A stretch of 64,000 bases of DNA from Antrihabitans stalagmiti (GCF_016482825.1 NZ_JAEMNV010000003.1:434001-498000), one strand, 5' to 3'. Positions 24,648-33,498 are shown, counted from the stretch's first letter. Translations and numbers: made by a program. Notes: a model not told the origin generated them from the sequence alone.

Positions 24648-25279
24648 TGTGATCTCCTGTTATCGGGCGGATGGAAAAAGGAACTGAGCAGGGACGATCC
24701 CTGCGCGCCTGCAATCGCAAATTTGATGAGTTCGCGCACGGCGGACTGCCGACCGCGAGCATCCCCGTCGATGATCGAGTGCACGCGTAGGCCCGTGTAG
24801 AGGGCTTCGACGCCGCTGATGATGTCGTCGATGAACGGCATGTTTGCCAGGTCGGGGAAGTATTCCGTGACGACGGAGCGGGTCATGTCGTTGAGCTGCT
24901 TGGGGATTGCTGCTACTTCCTCGCGCAGCTCGTCGTCCGTGCGTGCCGCCACGGTCAACTCCAGCAACGCAGCGAAATTGCGGTCGTCGTACAGCGACCA
25001 CAGCACGTCCAATGCTTCGGGTGCGGTCCGCCTCGACGGTGGCAGCGCTCCGAAACGGCGGCGAAACTCCTCGGCCCGCTGGCCGATCAGGTGCTCGGCC
25101 AAGGCTGCCACCAGATCGGACTTTGTCGGAAAGTGATGCGCCAGAGCACCCCTCGACACTTCGGCCTGGCGCACCACGTCGTTGGTCGACAGCCCCGCGT
25201 ACCCGGATTCGCACAGGCAGTCGACCGCCGCGTCGAGCAGCCGGTTTCGCATTGCGTCGACGCGTTGTTTCTGAGTCAT
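24644..25279 (-). CDS. TetR/AcrR family regulator
   Basis: The 211-residue protein has the HTH MRNRLLDAAVDCLCESGYAGLSTNDVVRQAEVSRGALAHHFPTKSDLV. The ATG at 25279 is taken as start; a GTG at 25297 is equally possible as neither has a clear ribosome site. It is cotranscribed with the PF10118 paralogue 2 (ATGA overlap), and a 22-bp imperfect palindrome lies 45-65 bases upstream, suggesting autoregulation of the operon. Confidence 0.9.
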   Translation of the reverse strand: MTQKQRVDAMRNRLLDAAVDCLCESGYAGLSTNDVVRQAEVSRGALAHHFPTKSDLVAALAEHLIGQRAEEFRRRFGALPPSRRTAPEALDVLWSLYDDRNFAALLELTVAARTDDELREEVAAIPKQLNDMTRSVVTEYFPDLANMPFIDDIISGVEALYTGLRVHSIIDGDARGRQSAVRELIKFAIAGAQGSSLLSSFFHPPDNRRSQ

Positions 25280-25322
25280 CCGGATCGGAGAGCGCACAGC
25301 CCGACGCTATAGCGAAACGTAC

Positions 25323-25344
25323 CTACAGGCAAGACTGCCGGTAG
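25323..25344. promoter_or_regulatory. 22-bp imperfect palindrome, candidate operator
   Basis: CTACAGGCA (25323-25331) and TGCCGGTAG (25336-25344) pair at eight of nine positions around AGAC. It lies upstream of the TetR/PF10118 operon, where that TetR would be expected to bind. Confidence 0.55.
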
Positions 25345-25367
25345 TAACAGTTAGTTTTCCTTTGGCG

Positions 25368-26423
25368 TCAGCGATCGAACGCGATATCCAGCTCGTCGGT
25401 TTCGGGGATCGATTGGCAGGCAAGGCGTACGCCTCGGTCGAGTTCGTACTGGTCCAGCGTGTCGTTCACGAGCATCGTCACCACACCCGAACGCAAGGAG
25501 TAGGCGCAGCCGCCGCAGTTCCCTTCACGACAGACGTAGGGCGCGTCCAGGTCGTTGTCGAGCAGAACATCGAGCAGTACCTGATCTCGCGGCCAGTTCA
25601 GTGTGTGTACCTCGCCCTCGAGGTCGACGGTGACCACGGCTCCGGAATTCGACGGCGCAGTCGGTGTGGCGGTGCGTGTCGCGAACGCGTCGGTGTTCAG
25701 CGAGACGAAAACTTCCTTGTGAATCATGTCCGGGGAAGCGCCGGCGGACGACAGTGCCTGTCCCGCAACCTCCATAAACGGCGCTGGTCCACAGATGAAC
25801 GCTCGTTGCCCCGCAACGTCGCCGAAGAGTTTGCGCAGCGACTCGTCGGTGGGAAGTCCCGAGGTTGATTCGAGCCAGTGCTGGACCGACAGGCGTGTTG
25901 GATGTGCTGTGGTGAGCGCTCGCAGTTGGTCGGCGAAGATGACCGATTCCTCGTCGCGGTTGGCGTAGACCAAGTGAATTGTGTTGGTGTGCTCCGCAAG
26001 TGCGGTCTGCAGGATCGACATGATCGGCGTTATGCCACTTCCGGCGGCGACGAGGACGAAGTCGTCTGCCCAGTCGGTCGGAGTGAACATCCCGCCGGGA
26101 CGGAGTGAGTCCAGACGCATTCCAGAAGTTGCGTTGTCGCACAACCAGTTCGAACCGCGTCCACCGTCGACACGCTTGACCGTGACCTGCAACTGGCGAC
26201 CGGCGGACGGCGTGCTCGACAGCGAGTAGCAGCGCGACACCGAATCGTCGCCATGGGGGATGCGCAGGGTCAGGAACTGACCGGGGGTGTAGGCGAACGC
26301 CTCTTCGCTGCCGCTTGGGACATCGAAGACGATGGAGACTGCGTCGGACGTCTCCTCGATCACTTTGACTATTTCGAGCGAGTGCGCTGACGAGCGGGCG
26401 TCGTTGGCCTTCGTTGCGGTCAT
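25368..26423 (-). CDS. Ferredoxin-NAD(P)H reductase, KshB/PaaE-like
   Basis: The 351-residue protein has a flavin domain (RCYSLSSTP), an NAD(P) domain (VAAGSGITPIMSIL, ICGPAPFME) and a C-terminal 2Fe-2S domain with CREGNCGGCAYSL plus the distal Cys in ACQS. This is the arrangement of KshB and related reductases that donate electrons to oxygenases. ATG at 26423 is used. It is divergent from the lipase/SDR/di-iron/monooxygenase operon, sharing a short regulatory region with a perfect 16-bp palindrome. It is a good candidate reductase for the di-iron protein of that operon. Confidence 0.9.
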   Translation of the reverse strand: MTATKANDARSSAHSLEIVKVIEETSDAVSIVFDVPSGSEEAFAYTPGQFLTLRIPHGDDSVSRCYSLSSTPSAGRQLQVTVKRVDGGRGSNWLCDNATSGMRLDSLRPGGMFTPTDWADDFVLVAAGSGITPIMSILQTALAEHTNTIHLVYANRDEESVIFADQLRALTTAHPTRLSVQHWLESTSGLPTDESLRKLFGDVAGQRAFICGPAPFMEVAGQALSSAGASPDMIHKEVFVSLNTDAFATRTATPTAPSNSGAVVTVDLEGEVHTLNWPRDQVLLDVLLDNDLDAPYVCREGNCGGCAYSLRSGVVTMLVNDTLDQYELDRGVRLACQSIPETDELDIAFDR

Positions 26424-26447
26424 GGTCAAAGTGTGGCTGATAAATGA

Positions 26448-26463
26448 GCCATTGACAAATGGC
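26448..26463. promoter_or_regulatory. 16-bp palindrome in divergent promoter
   Basis: GCCATTGACAAATGGC has 6-bp arms around GACA. It lies between the reductase gene and the lipase-led operon and could let one regulator control both. The MerR gene inside the operon is one candidate. Confidence 0.55.
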
Positions 26464-26488
26464 ACATACATGGGTGACCCTGTTAAGC

Positions 26489-27487
26489 ATGACGAACGCA
26501 GGGTCAACGACGACCCAAATTCGGCCGGTACCGGTATCGGCTTCAATCCCGTCCAGGCTCGCGGCGATGGTGACATCCGTGACGCTACGGCCGCTGACCA
26601 GCGCATTGCCGCTCAACGCGCGCGGCGTGTGGGCATCACGGCAGCTGATCGCAGGGTTTATGTCCACCCTCGGACCGCCGCTGCGGGGGACGAAAGTAGT
26701 CCAGGTTCGATCCGGCGCGGTCCGTGGCGAATGGGTCGCAGCACCTGGCGTCGAATTCGGTGACAGAGCGGTCTACTACATCCACGGCAGCGGCTACGTA
26801 ATCTGCTCGGCCCGCACCCACCGCGGGCTCGCGTCCAGACTCTCGCGCGCCACCGGATTGCCCGTCTTCCTCACCGACTACCGCCTCGCGCCCGAACATC
26901 CGTTTCCCGCGGCTGCCGACGACATCGAAGCCGGCTACCGCTGGTTGCTCGAACGTGGCTTCCTGGCAAGCGATCTCGTTGTCGCAGGCGATTCCGCAGG
27001 CGGACATCTCGCACTCGACTTGATGATCGAGAACGTACGGACCGCGACCCCGCAACCTGCTGCGTGCGTTATGTTCTCGCCGCTCGTCGACCTTTCATTC
27101 CGCTTGTCGGCGGATCAGGAACGCGTCCGCCCCGATCCGATGATCACAGCGCAGGGCGCACGTGAACTTGTCGCCCTCTACACCGCCGGACACGATGCCG
27201 AACACACCCGCTTGACGCTGAAACTACCTGCTGGAAGCAATCTTCCGCCGATCCTCGTACAGGCAGGTGAGGTGGAGATGTTGAGTGCCGACGCCAGGTA
27301 CCTGCAGCAGACCGTGCGGGCGGCCGGCGGTAGTTGCGACCTCGAAATCTGGCCGGGCCAGATGCACGTCTTCCAAGCGCTGTCGCTCCTCGTTCCGGAA
27401 GCCAACCACGCCGTCGCACGGGCAGCGCACTTCATCACCACGTCGCTCGAACAGACGGCGACACTGACAGAAAGGCGGGTCAGCTGA
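26489..27487 (+). CDS. Alpha/beta hydrolase-3 (hormone-sensitive-lipase type)
   Basis: The 332-residue esterase has the oxyanion motif as YYIHGSGYVICSARTHR (HGSG rather than HGGG), the family block YRLAPEHPFPAAADDIEAGYRWLL, the nucleophile elbow GDSAGGHLAL and the catalytic His in WPGQMHVFQAL. ATG at 26489 is chosen; an upstream ATG at 26459 would overlap the palindrome. It leads a six-gene unit with SDR, di-iron, BVMO, MerR and DUF445 genes. Such esterases hydrolyse short or medium acyl esters and could cleave the ester made by the monooxygenase. Confidence 0.9.
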   Translation: MTNAGSTTTQIRPVPVSASIPSRLAAMVTSVTLRPLTSALPLNARGVWASRQLIAGFMSTLGPPLRGTKVVQVRSGAVRGEWVAAPGVEFGDRAVYYIHGSGYVICSARTHRGLASRLSRATGLPVFLTDYRLAPEHPFPAAADDIEAGYRWLLERGFLASDLVVAGDSAGGHLALDLMIENVRTATPQPAACVMFSPLVDLSFRLSADQERVRPDPMITAQGARELVALYTAGHDAEHTRLTLKLPAGSNLPPILVQAGEVEMLSADARYLQQTVRAAGGSCDLEIWPGQMHVFQALSLLVPEANHAVARAAHFITTSLEQTATLTERRVS

Positions 27488-28392
27488 TGCTGGGACTCGA
27501 CACCATGCTTGCCCCGTTCACTCGTAACGGTCGCTCGCACAAGGCGAAAGCCGTCGTCACCGGTGCAGGAAGCGGCATCGGCCGTGCCTTCGCGCTCGAA
27601 CTCGCAGCTCGTGGCGGCGAAGTCATCTGCGCCGACATAGACAAGGAGCGCGCTGAGGAAACCGTTCGCATCATCGAACGGGTCTACGGCACAACGGCGC
27701 ACGCGTTCTTCTGCGACGTCGGCCGCCGTGAGGACGTGGAAAGCCTTGCGTTGCATGCGGAACTGATCTTCAAAGGACCGCCGAGCCTGGTGATCAACAA
27801 CGCCGGTGTCGGCATCGGTGGAAAGCCGGTCGGCAGTATCGGTCTCGACGATTGGAAGTGGGCACTCGACATCAACCTCTGGGGTGTCGTGTACGGCTGC
27901 GAGTTGTTCACACCCCAACTTCGTGCCGCCGGTCGAGGCGGAATCATCAACGTCGCCTCCGCCGCCGGATTTGCCGCAGCACCATCGATGGCCGCATACA
28001 ACGTGTCCAAGGCGGCAGTGATGTCGCTGTCGGAAACGATGGCCGCCGAGCTCAGCGGGACCGGCGTCAACGTCACCGTGTTGTGCCCGACGTTCGTCAA
28101 GACGAACGTCGCGAAGGACGGCCGCATCACCGCCAAGTCGTCGCAACTCGCGGACACGCTGATGCGACTGACCGGCTTCTCGCCCGAGAGCGTCGCCAAG
28201 ACAACTCTCGACGCCCATGACAAAGGCAAGCTCTACGTACTCCCGCAGCTCGACGCCAACCTCGTCTGGCATCTCAAGCGGCATTTCCCCGCGCAGTACG
28301 CGTATGGCATCGGAATGCTCAATCGCATTCTCCCCCAAGAAGACACGGCGGCCGCACCGGCGCCGAGCTCCACTCAGAAGACAGGAGTCTGA
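27487..28392 (+). CDS. Short-chain dehydrogenase/reductase (SadH-like)
   Basis: The 301-residue SDR has VVTGAGSGIGRAFALELAARG, LVINNAGVG, and the catalytic set NVASAAGF...YNVSKAAV. It is longer at the C-terminus than minimal SDRs, with FPAQYAYGIGMLNRILPQ, a pattern seen in mycobacterial SadH-type enzymes. The ATG shares a base with the esterase stop (TGATG), so the genes are coupled. It probably interconverts an alcohol and the ketone that the monooxygenase uses; this is inferred from the operon. Confidence 0.9.
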   Translation: MLGLDTMLAPFTRNGRSHKAKAVVTGAGSGIGRAFALELAARGGEVICADIDKERAEETVRIIERVYGTTAHAFFCDVGRREDVESLALHAELIFKGPPSLVINNAGVGIGGKPVGSIGLDDWKWALDINLWGVVYGCELFTPQLRAAGRGGIINVASAAGFAAAPSMAAYNVSKAAVMSLSETMAAELSGTGVNVTVLCPTFVKTNVAKDGRITAKSSQLADTLMRLTGFSPESVAKTTLDAHDKGKLYVLPQLDANLVWHLKRHFPAQYAYGIGMLNRILPQEDTAAAPAPSSTQKTGV

Positions 28393-28394
28393 CC

Positions 28395-29315
28395 ATGGCT
28401 ATGGACCTCGAAAAAATGCTGCAGATGATCAAAGACAAGCAGTGGGCACTTGCCGACATCGACTGGGACGGACCAGGGGCGGACACCATCAGCCCCGAAA
28501 TGCACGCGAAGTTGAAGCCGTTCATGGCGGATCTGATGTGGATCGAAAACGTCGGTGCGCGTGGCTTCGCGGCAATGGCAAAGAAGGCGCCGAACGACAC
28601 CCTCAAGAGCATCTACGAGCACTTCCACGCTGAAGAGCAGAAGCATGCCAATGCGGAACTCGCCCTGATGCGGCGCTGGGGCATGCTCGACGGCGACAAG
28701 ATTCCCGAGCCGAACATCAACGTCAAGATCGTCATCGACTGGCTCGATCGTTATGCCGACGGAATGTCGCTCTCGTTCCTCGGCACGGTCATCCCGATGC
28801 TCGAGGTGGCCCTCGATGGCGCACTGATCAAGTTCATCACCGACGAAGTTCCCGACCCCGTCGCGCAGCAGGTGTTCAAGCGGATCAACAACGACGAATC
28901 ACGCCATTTGGCAGTCGGTTTCGAGGTAATGGATCTGCTTGGTCATGCCACGGCTCGCAAACTTGCCATCGACCTGGTCGGCGGCTGGCTCAACCCGTCG
29001 CTGATCATCGGCGCGCTGAGCTATGTCCCGCTGTTGAACAAGATGCGCGACAACATCGTTGCCATGGGCGTCGACGAGGAGCGCCTCTACGGCGCGATGA
29101 ATCGCTTCAAGGCTGCAGGCGAACGCGGTGACTTCGCCAAGCGGCTGCCGATGTACCAGATCATCAAGTACCACGGCTCCATGGTCATCAACCGCAAGCA
29201 CCCGTACCACCTCCTTGCCGACACACTGGTCAAGGTGACGGCGCACGTGCCGGAACGCTTCATTCATTCCGATCCCAAGTGGGCGCAGGAACTGACCTAC
29301 GAGCCTGTCGCATGA
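28395..29315 (+). CDS. Ferritin-like di-iron protein, oxygenase candidate
   Basis: The 306-residue protein carries a ferritin-like di-iron pattern: IENVGARGFAAMAKK, HFHAEEQKHANAE, PMLEVALDGALIKF and NNDESRHLAVGFEVMD, giving two helix pairs with Glu and ExxH ligands. A later region (LIIGALSYVPLLNKM) may associate with membrane. The ATG has GGAG upstream and follows the SDR by two bases. With a divergent ferredoxin reductase and a flavin monooxygenase next, an oxygenase or desaturase role on a hydrophobic substrate is plausible. No characterised relative is identified from sequence alone. Confidence 0.8.
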   Translation: MAMDLEKMLQMIKDKQWALADIDWDGPGADTISPEMHAKLKPFMADLMWIENVGARGFAAMAKKAPNDTLKSIYEHFHAEEQKHANAELALMRRWGMLDGDKIPEPNINVKIVIDWLDRYADGMSLSFLGTVIPMLEVALDGALIKFITDEVPDPVAQQVFKRINNDESRHLAVGFEVMDLLGHATARKLAIDLVGGWLNPSLIIGALSYVPLLNKMRDNIVAMGVDEERLYGAMNRFKAAGERGDFAKRLPMYQIIKYHGSMVINRKHPYHLLADTLVKVTAHVPERFIHSDPKWAQELTYEPVA

Positions 29316-30826
29316 GTAAGGTCGCGCCACTGGACGTGGCAATCATCGGCGGCGGATTCGCCGGCATCGGCACTGCAATTCGGTTGAAACAGAAGGGAAT
29401 CACCGACTTCGCGATCTTCGAACGCGACACTCGCGTCGGTGGCACCTGGCGAGACAACACCTACCCGGGAGCGGCGTGCGACATCCCGTCGCGGCTCTAC
29501 TCCTACAGTTTCGCCCCCAACCCCGACTGGTCGCACACCTACTCCGGCAGCGCCGAGATCCTCGGTTACGTCGAGTCGATGGTCGAAGAGTTCGGTCTGC
29601 GCAATCACTTTCGGTTCGCGCACACTGTCACGAACCTGCAGTTCGACGAGGAAGCCGGTCTCTGGACCGTGACCTTCGAGGGTCGCAAACCCAAGGTTTT
29701 CGCCCGCTCCGTCGTTGTGGCGTCGGGGCCGTTGGCGAACGCCAGCCTGCCGAACATCAAAGGAATCGATACCTACGAGGGCCATAAGGTCCACAGCGCG
29801 AAGTGGGATCACGACTACGACTTCACAGGCAAGAAGGTCGCCGTCGTCGGCACCGGTGCAAGTGCAGTGCAGATCGTTCCCGAATTGGTGAAGCAGGCCG
29901 AGTCGGTAAAGGTGTTCCAGCGCACTGCCGGTTGGGTGCTGCCCCGCGTGAACCGGCGTACCAACAGCGTGTCCAAGATGCTCTATCGCCAATTCCCGGT
30001 CACGGAATCCCTTGCGCGGCAAGCATGGTTCTGGGGACACGAATCGGTGGCCCTCGGTGTCGTGTGGAACACCCCGCTGACGCGCGTCGTCGAAACCGTC
30101 GGCAAAGCGCATCTTCGTGCGCAGGTGAAGGATCCGTGGTTGCGGCGTCAGCTCACCCCTGACTTTCGCGCAGGTTGCAAGCGGTTGCTGATGACAAGCG
30201 ACTACTACCCGGCCTTGCAGAAGGACAACTGCAAACTGATCACCTGGCCGATTGCGACGTTGTCTCCCAAAGGCATTCGGACAGTCGAAGGCATCGAGCA
30301 CCAGTTCGACTGCATCGTGTTCGCGACCGGTTTCGACGTGTCGAAGACAGGCACTCCGATTCCGATCGTCGGCCGGCACGGCCGGGTGCTGTCGGACGAG
30401 TGGAGCAAGGGCGCCTACGCCTACAAGAGCGTCGCGGTGTCGGGTTACCCGAATCTGTATCTGACCTTCGGACCGAACTCGGGTCCGGGACACAGCTCCG
30501 CCCTTGTGTACATGGAGGCGCAGATCGACTACATCACCGATGCGGTCCGCACCGTTCTCGACAAGAACCTCACGATGCTCGACGTGCGGCGCGACGTCCA
30601 GGACCGCTACAACGCCGACATCCAACGGCGTCTCGAATCGACGACGTGGAACTCCGGTTGCCAGAGTTGGTACCTCACCGAGGACGGCTTCAACGCCACG
30701 ATGTTCCCCGGCTTCGCCACGCAGTACGCGAACCAGCTGCGCAAGCTCGACCTGAGCGACTTCGTGCTGGCGAAGGATTCGACGAAGGCCGGCAGGCGCC
30801 CGAGTGACAGGGCCGCTGTGAGCTGA
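29312..30826 (+). CDS. Flavin-containing monooxygenase, Baeyer-Villiger type
   Basis: The 504-residue enzyme has the FAD motif IIGGGFAGIG, the block GGTWRDNTYPGAACDIPSRLYSYSF, the Baeyer-Villiger fingerprint in the form YEGHKVHSAKW, the NADPH motif VGTGASAVQIVP and the ATGFD motif. It should insert oxygen into a ketone to give an ester or lactone using NADPH. ATGA overlaps the stop of the di-iron gene, and its own stop overlaps the MerR start (TGATG). Together with the SDR and esterase, it forms a logical alcohol-ketone-ester-acid route. Confidence 0.93.
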   Translation: MSKVAPLDVAIIGGGFAGIGTAIRLKQKGITDFAIFERDTRVGGTWRDNTYPGAACDIPSRLYSYSFAPNPDWSHTYSGSAEILGYVESMVEEFGLRNHFRFAHTVTNLQFDEEAGLWTVTFEGRKPKVFARSVVVASGPLANASLPNIKGIDTYEGHKVHSAKWDHDYDFTGKKVAVVGTGASAVQIVPELVKQAESVKVFQRTAGWVLPRVNRRTNSVSKMLYRQFPVTESLARQAWFWGHESVALGVVWNTPLTRVVETVGKAHLRAQVKDPWLRRQLTPDFRAGCKRLLMTSDYYPALQKDNCKLITWPIATLSPKGIRTVEGIEHQFDCIVFATGFDVSKTGTPIPIVGRHGRVLSDEWSKGAYAYKSVAVSGYPNLYLTFGPNSGPGHSSALVYMEAQIDYITDAVRTVLDKNLTMLDVRRDVQDRYNADIQRRLESTTWNSGCQSWYLTEDGFNATMFPGFATQYANQLRKLDLSDFVLAKDSTKAGRRPSDRAAVS

Positions 30827-31662
30827 TGGCCGTCGGTCGGGTAGCGCCCGTGCCAGCTGTACTCACCCGTGCGGGGGCACGGGCGCTACGCCTCGTCGGC
30901 TATTCCATATCAGCCGCCATAGGTGACCCGACCGAATTCCGTATCGACGAACTCGCCCGCGCAGCAGGCACAACGACGAGAAACGTACGCGCCTATCAGG
31001 AGCGTGGACTGCTGCCACCGCCGACCAGGCATCGCGGCAGGGCATCCATCTACGACCGAACCCATCTCGAGCGGCTGAAGATCATCGATTCGCTGTTGCA
31101 GCGGAAGTTCACCTCCGCTCACATCGGGGGGATCATCTCCTGCTTGGAATCGGGCCGAGACCTCAGTGAGGTACTCGGTTTCGAACCCGCCACAGGCGAG
31201 GACTCCGACGACGGCACCATTCGAATTCCACTCGATCTCGTCGACAATTTTCTCGGCGTCGGCGGTTCGCAGATGATCGACAAACTCGTCGGACTCGGGC
31301 TCGCCACCGCGAACTCCGACGCGTCGACGGTCACGTTCACCGAACCCCGTCTGCTCGACATCTTCACCGATCTGAATCGCTACGGCCTGCAGCTGCGCGA
31401 ACTGGTCGAGCTGTACGAATCGGTCGCGGCGGCGGTCGGTGGTATTGCACGGTTGATGGTCGATGCGGCGAAAGGCCGTGTTGCCGTTGGTCTCTCGGCC
31501 GATCCGCGCGAACCTACCGATGAGGACCGTTCGGCGATCCTCGACCACATGCGTGCACTCGGCGTCGCTGCCGTCAATACCAGTCTGCATGCCGCACTCG
31601 ACGACCTCATCGACGACGCGATGGCCGACGGCCAGCCCGCCGCTGCGCTCAGGCGGGCGTGA
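30826..31662 (+). CDS. MerR-family regulator with unusual N-terminal extension
   Basis: The 278-residue protein contains a MerR HTH (FRIDELARAAGTTTRNVRAYQERGLLPPP, then YDRTHLERLKIIDSLLQRKFT). The ATG is coupled to the monooxygenase stop (TGATG). About 38 residues precede the normal start of the domain; these are encoded by a perfect 14-bp inverted repeat (30841-30889). Either the extension is translated or an internal start is used, though no good one is seen. It probably regulates the operon in which it lies. The effector domain is unrecognised. Confidence 0.85.
   Translation: MAVGRVAPVPAVLTRAGARALRLVGYSISAAIGDPTEFRIDELARAAGTTTRNVRAYQERGLLPPPTRHRGRASIYDRTHLERLKIIDSLLQRKFTSAHIGGIISCLESGRDLSEVLGFEPATGEDSDDGTIRIPLDLVDNFLGVGGSQMIDKLVGLGLATANSDASTVTFTEPRLLDIFTDLNRYGLQLRELVELYESVAAAVGGIARLMVDAAKGRVAVGLSADPREPTDEDRSAILDHMRALGVAAVNTSLHAALDDLIDDAMADGQPAAALRRA
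30841..30889. repeat. Perfect 14-bp inverted repeat inside the MerR 5' coding region
   Basis: GTAGCGCCCGTGCC (30841-30854) pairs exactly with 30876-30889 across a 21-base loop. The hairpin would form in the mRNA only 15 bases after the MerR start codon. It may be a dispersed repeat that landed in frame or a translational attenuator. Confidence 0.8.
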
Positions 31663-33014
31663 TGTCCGCCGTCGCGTTGAGTGGAATCATCGACTGGCAT
31701 GAGCTCACCGGCTGGTCGACTTTCACGATCGAGCTTGTCACCATCCCGATCTTCTCCGCCGTCGCAGGTCTCATCACCAACTGGACCGGCGTGTGGATGC
31801 TGTTCGCACCGGTGAAGTTCGCCGGCTTCCGGGTTCCGGGACTTGCGGCGATCTACCCGTGGTTTCCGAGGAGGGTCCAGATTCTGCCGATCTTCGCAGC
31901 GGGCGGACGGTTCGGCTTCCAAGGATTCATCCCCGCTCGAAGTGAGAAGATGGCGTCGATGGTGGTCGACAAAGCCATCTCGCGGATCGGCGGCCCAAGC
32001 GACTTCTTCCGCCAACTCGAACCTGTCGCGATCGCGAATCAATTCGCCTCGATCATCGCCTCGGACCTGAGGTCGACCGTGGACACGGTGATCCAGCATG
32101 CCTACCCCGATCTGTGGGACGACCTGCCGCCACGAGTCCGCGAAGTCGTCTACGCGCGCGTCGCCGAGGAACTACCCGAACTCGCGAACCGGGCGTTCTA
32201 CGAGATCGGCGAACACGTCGACGAACTGCTGAACGTCAAGACGATGATCATCGAATGTCTCGCCGCACGACCGGAGTTGTTGAAAGACGTCGTGCACGGC
32301 ATCGGCGCACCAGAGCTTAGGTTTATGGTCCGCAGCGGCCTGCTGGGGTTCCCGTTCGGCATCCTGCTGGCGCTGTACCTGCATGTCCACCACAGCATCC
32401 CGGTCGTCGGCGTGCTCCCCAACTGGCTGGTGATCTTGTGCGGTGCGGCGATGATCGGCGTGACGGTCAACGTCATCGCAGTGCGTGTCGTGTTCACCCC
32501 GGCCGTTGCCAAGCCCTGGTACCTGTGTCCGTGGCGGCAGGCCAGGTTCGCTCGTCGGCAGGAGGCCGCGGCAACCGATTTCGGCCACGCGATCGCCCAT
32601 CAGGTCATCACGATGCCGGTCATCGTCGGGCACCTGATCGACGGACCGAACGGTGACAAGACCAAGAAGCTGCTCAATCGAGTTCTTGCCGAAGAGATCG
32701 ACCGCATCCTCGGCCGGATGAAGCCGCTCGTGAGTGTTGCGGTCGGGGCTCGACGAATGAAAGCTATACGGCGCGGTTCGACGAGCACGGCGATCGCAGT
32801 GGTACCGGAGTTGGCGACCGATCCCGAGTTCAACCGGGTGCAGGCGCAGAAGCTCGACCTGCTGTGCGCGCAGAAACTGCGCGAGCTACCGCCGGAAGAC
32901 TTCGTAGAACTGCTTTATTGTGCTGTCGAGCAGGATGCGTGGTTGCTGTATCTGCACGGCGCCGTGCTCGGCATTGCCGTCGGCTGCGTGCATCTGCTGA
33001 TCTTCGGGGCTTAG
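31662..33014 (+). CDS. DUF445 family membrane protein
   Basis: The 450-residue protein matches DUF445: an N-terminal hydrophobic segment (IPIFSAVAGLITNWTGVWMLFAP), the conserved IPARSEKMASMVVDKAI motif, a long soluble helical region, a central pair of membrane segments (GFPFGILLALYLHV, WLVILCGAAMIGVTVNVIAVRVVF) and a C-terminal membrane segment. The ATG overlaps the MerR stop (TGATG), so it is the last gene of the operon. Its role there, perhaps transport or membrane organisation, is unknown. Confidence 0.85.
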   Translation: MSAVALSGIIDWHELTGWSTFTIELVTIPIFSAVAGLITNWTGVWMLFAPVKFAGFRVPGLAAIYPWFPRRVQILPIFAAGGRFGFQGFIPARSEKMASMVVDKAISRIGGPSDFFRQLEPVAIANQFASIIASDLRSTVDTVIQHAYPDLWDDLPPRVREVVYARVAEELPELANRAFYEIGEHVDELLNVKTMIIECLAARPELLKDVVHGIGAPELRFMVRSGLLGFPFGILLALYLHVHHSIPVVGVLPNWLVILCGAAMIGVTVNVIAVRVVFTPAVAKPWYLCPWRQARFARRQEAAATDFGHAIAHQVITMPVIVGHLIDGPNGDKTKKLLNRVLAEEIDRILGRMKPLVSVAVGARRMKAIRRGSTSTAIAVVPELATDPEFNRVQAQKLDLLCAQKLRELPPEDFVELLYCAVEQDAWLLYLHGAVLGIAVGCVHLLIFGA

Positions 33015-33026
33015 TCGCGCAGCCTG

Positions 33027-33440
33027 TCAGGGAATCACGATGCAGAAGGGTCCGATCGGAATTCCTCGCCCGATGGTGACCTCGACGTTGCTGAAGGACG
33101 ATCCGTCACCGATGGATGCCGTGACCCAGAATCGACCGTTCTGGCGCGGTGTCCATGTCGTCTCGACTCGATTGTTGACAGGGAACGCGTTGATCGCGCC
33201 GAACGAAGCCAATCCGGTCGACTGGAAGAAAACCTGGTCGCCGTTGTCGGTCGTCGCGGTGAGTTTGTAGGTGCAGCCTGCGCCGTAGACATTCGACGAT
33301 CCGGTGCTCAGGCCAGGTTCGATGTTGATGCTGGTGACGCCTGCCGAGGCAGTCGGCGCGGAAAGCACCATGGTGAGCGCTGCAGTTCCGAGTACAGCGG
33401 TGGCAGCTGCCAACCGTGATCCCTGTCGTTTACGGTTCAT
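33027..33440 (-). CDS. Small secreted protein, Ig-like
   Basis: The 137-residue product has a clear Sec signal peptide (RLAAATAVLGTAALTMVLSAPTASA followed by G), with cleavage expected after ASA. The mature part is beta-rich (INIEPGLSTGSSNVYGAGCTYKLTATTDN, VETTWTPRQNGRFWVTAS) and has two Cys (GAGC, PFC) that may form a disulfide. GGGAGAA lies just upstream of the ATG. No family recognised; similar small beta-sandwich proteins are common in Rhodococcus and mycobacteria. It converges with DUF445 with 12 bases between stops. Direct repeats lie in its promoter. Confidence 0.75.
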   Translation of the reverse strand: MNRKRQGSRLAAATAVLGTAALTMVLSAPTASAGVTSINIEPGLSTGSSNVYGAGCTYKLTATTDNGDQVFFQSTGLASFGAINAFPVNNRVETTWTPRQNGRFWVTASIGDGSSFSNVEVTIGRGIPIGPFCIVIP

Positions 33441-33467
33441 GGTTCTCCCTGACTCGGACGTGAAGCT

Positions 33468-33498
33468 GTTACTAGAGTGAAAAAAGTTACTGGAGTGA
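33468..33498. promoter_or_regulatory. Two 13-bp direct repeats upstream of secreted-protein gene
   Basis: GTTACTAGAGTGA (33468-33480) and GTTACTGGAGTGA (33486-33498) differ at one base and are 18 bases apart start to start. They lie 28-58 bases upstream of the secreted-protein ATG on the opposite strand and may be tandem activator or repressor sites. Confidence 0.5.

Noticed and set aside
29297-30625. 442-codon minus-strand frame opposite the BVMO gene
   Set aside because: Antisense shadow of a highly conserved flavoprotein; no domain seen.
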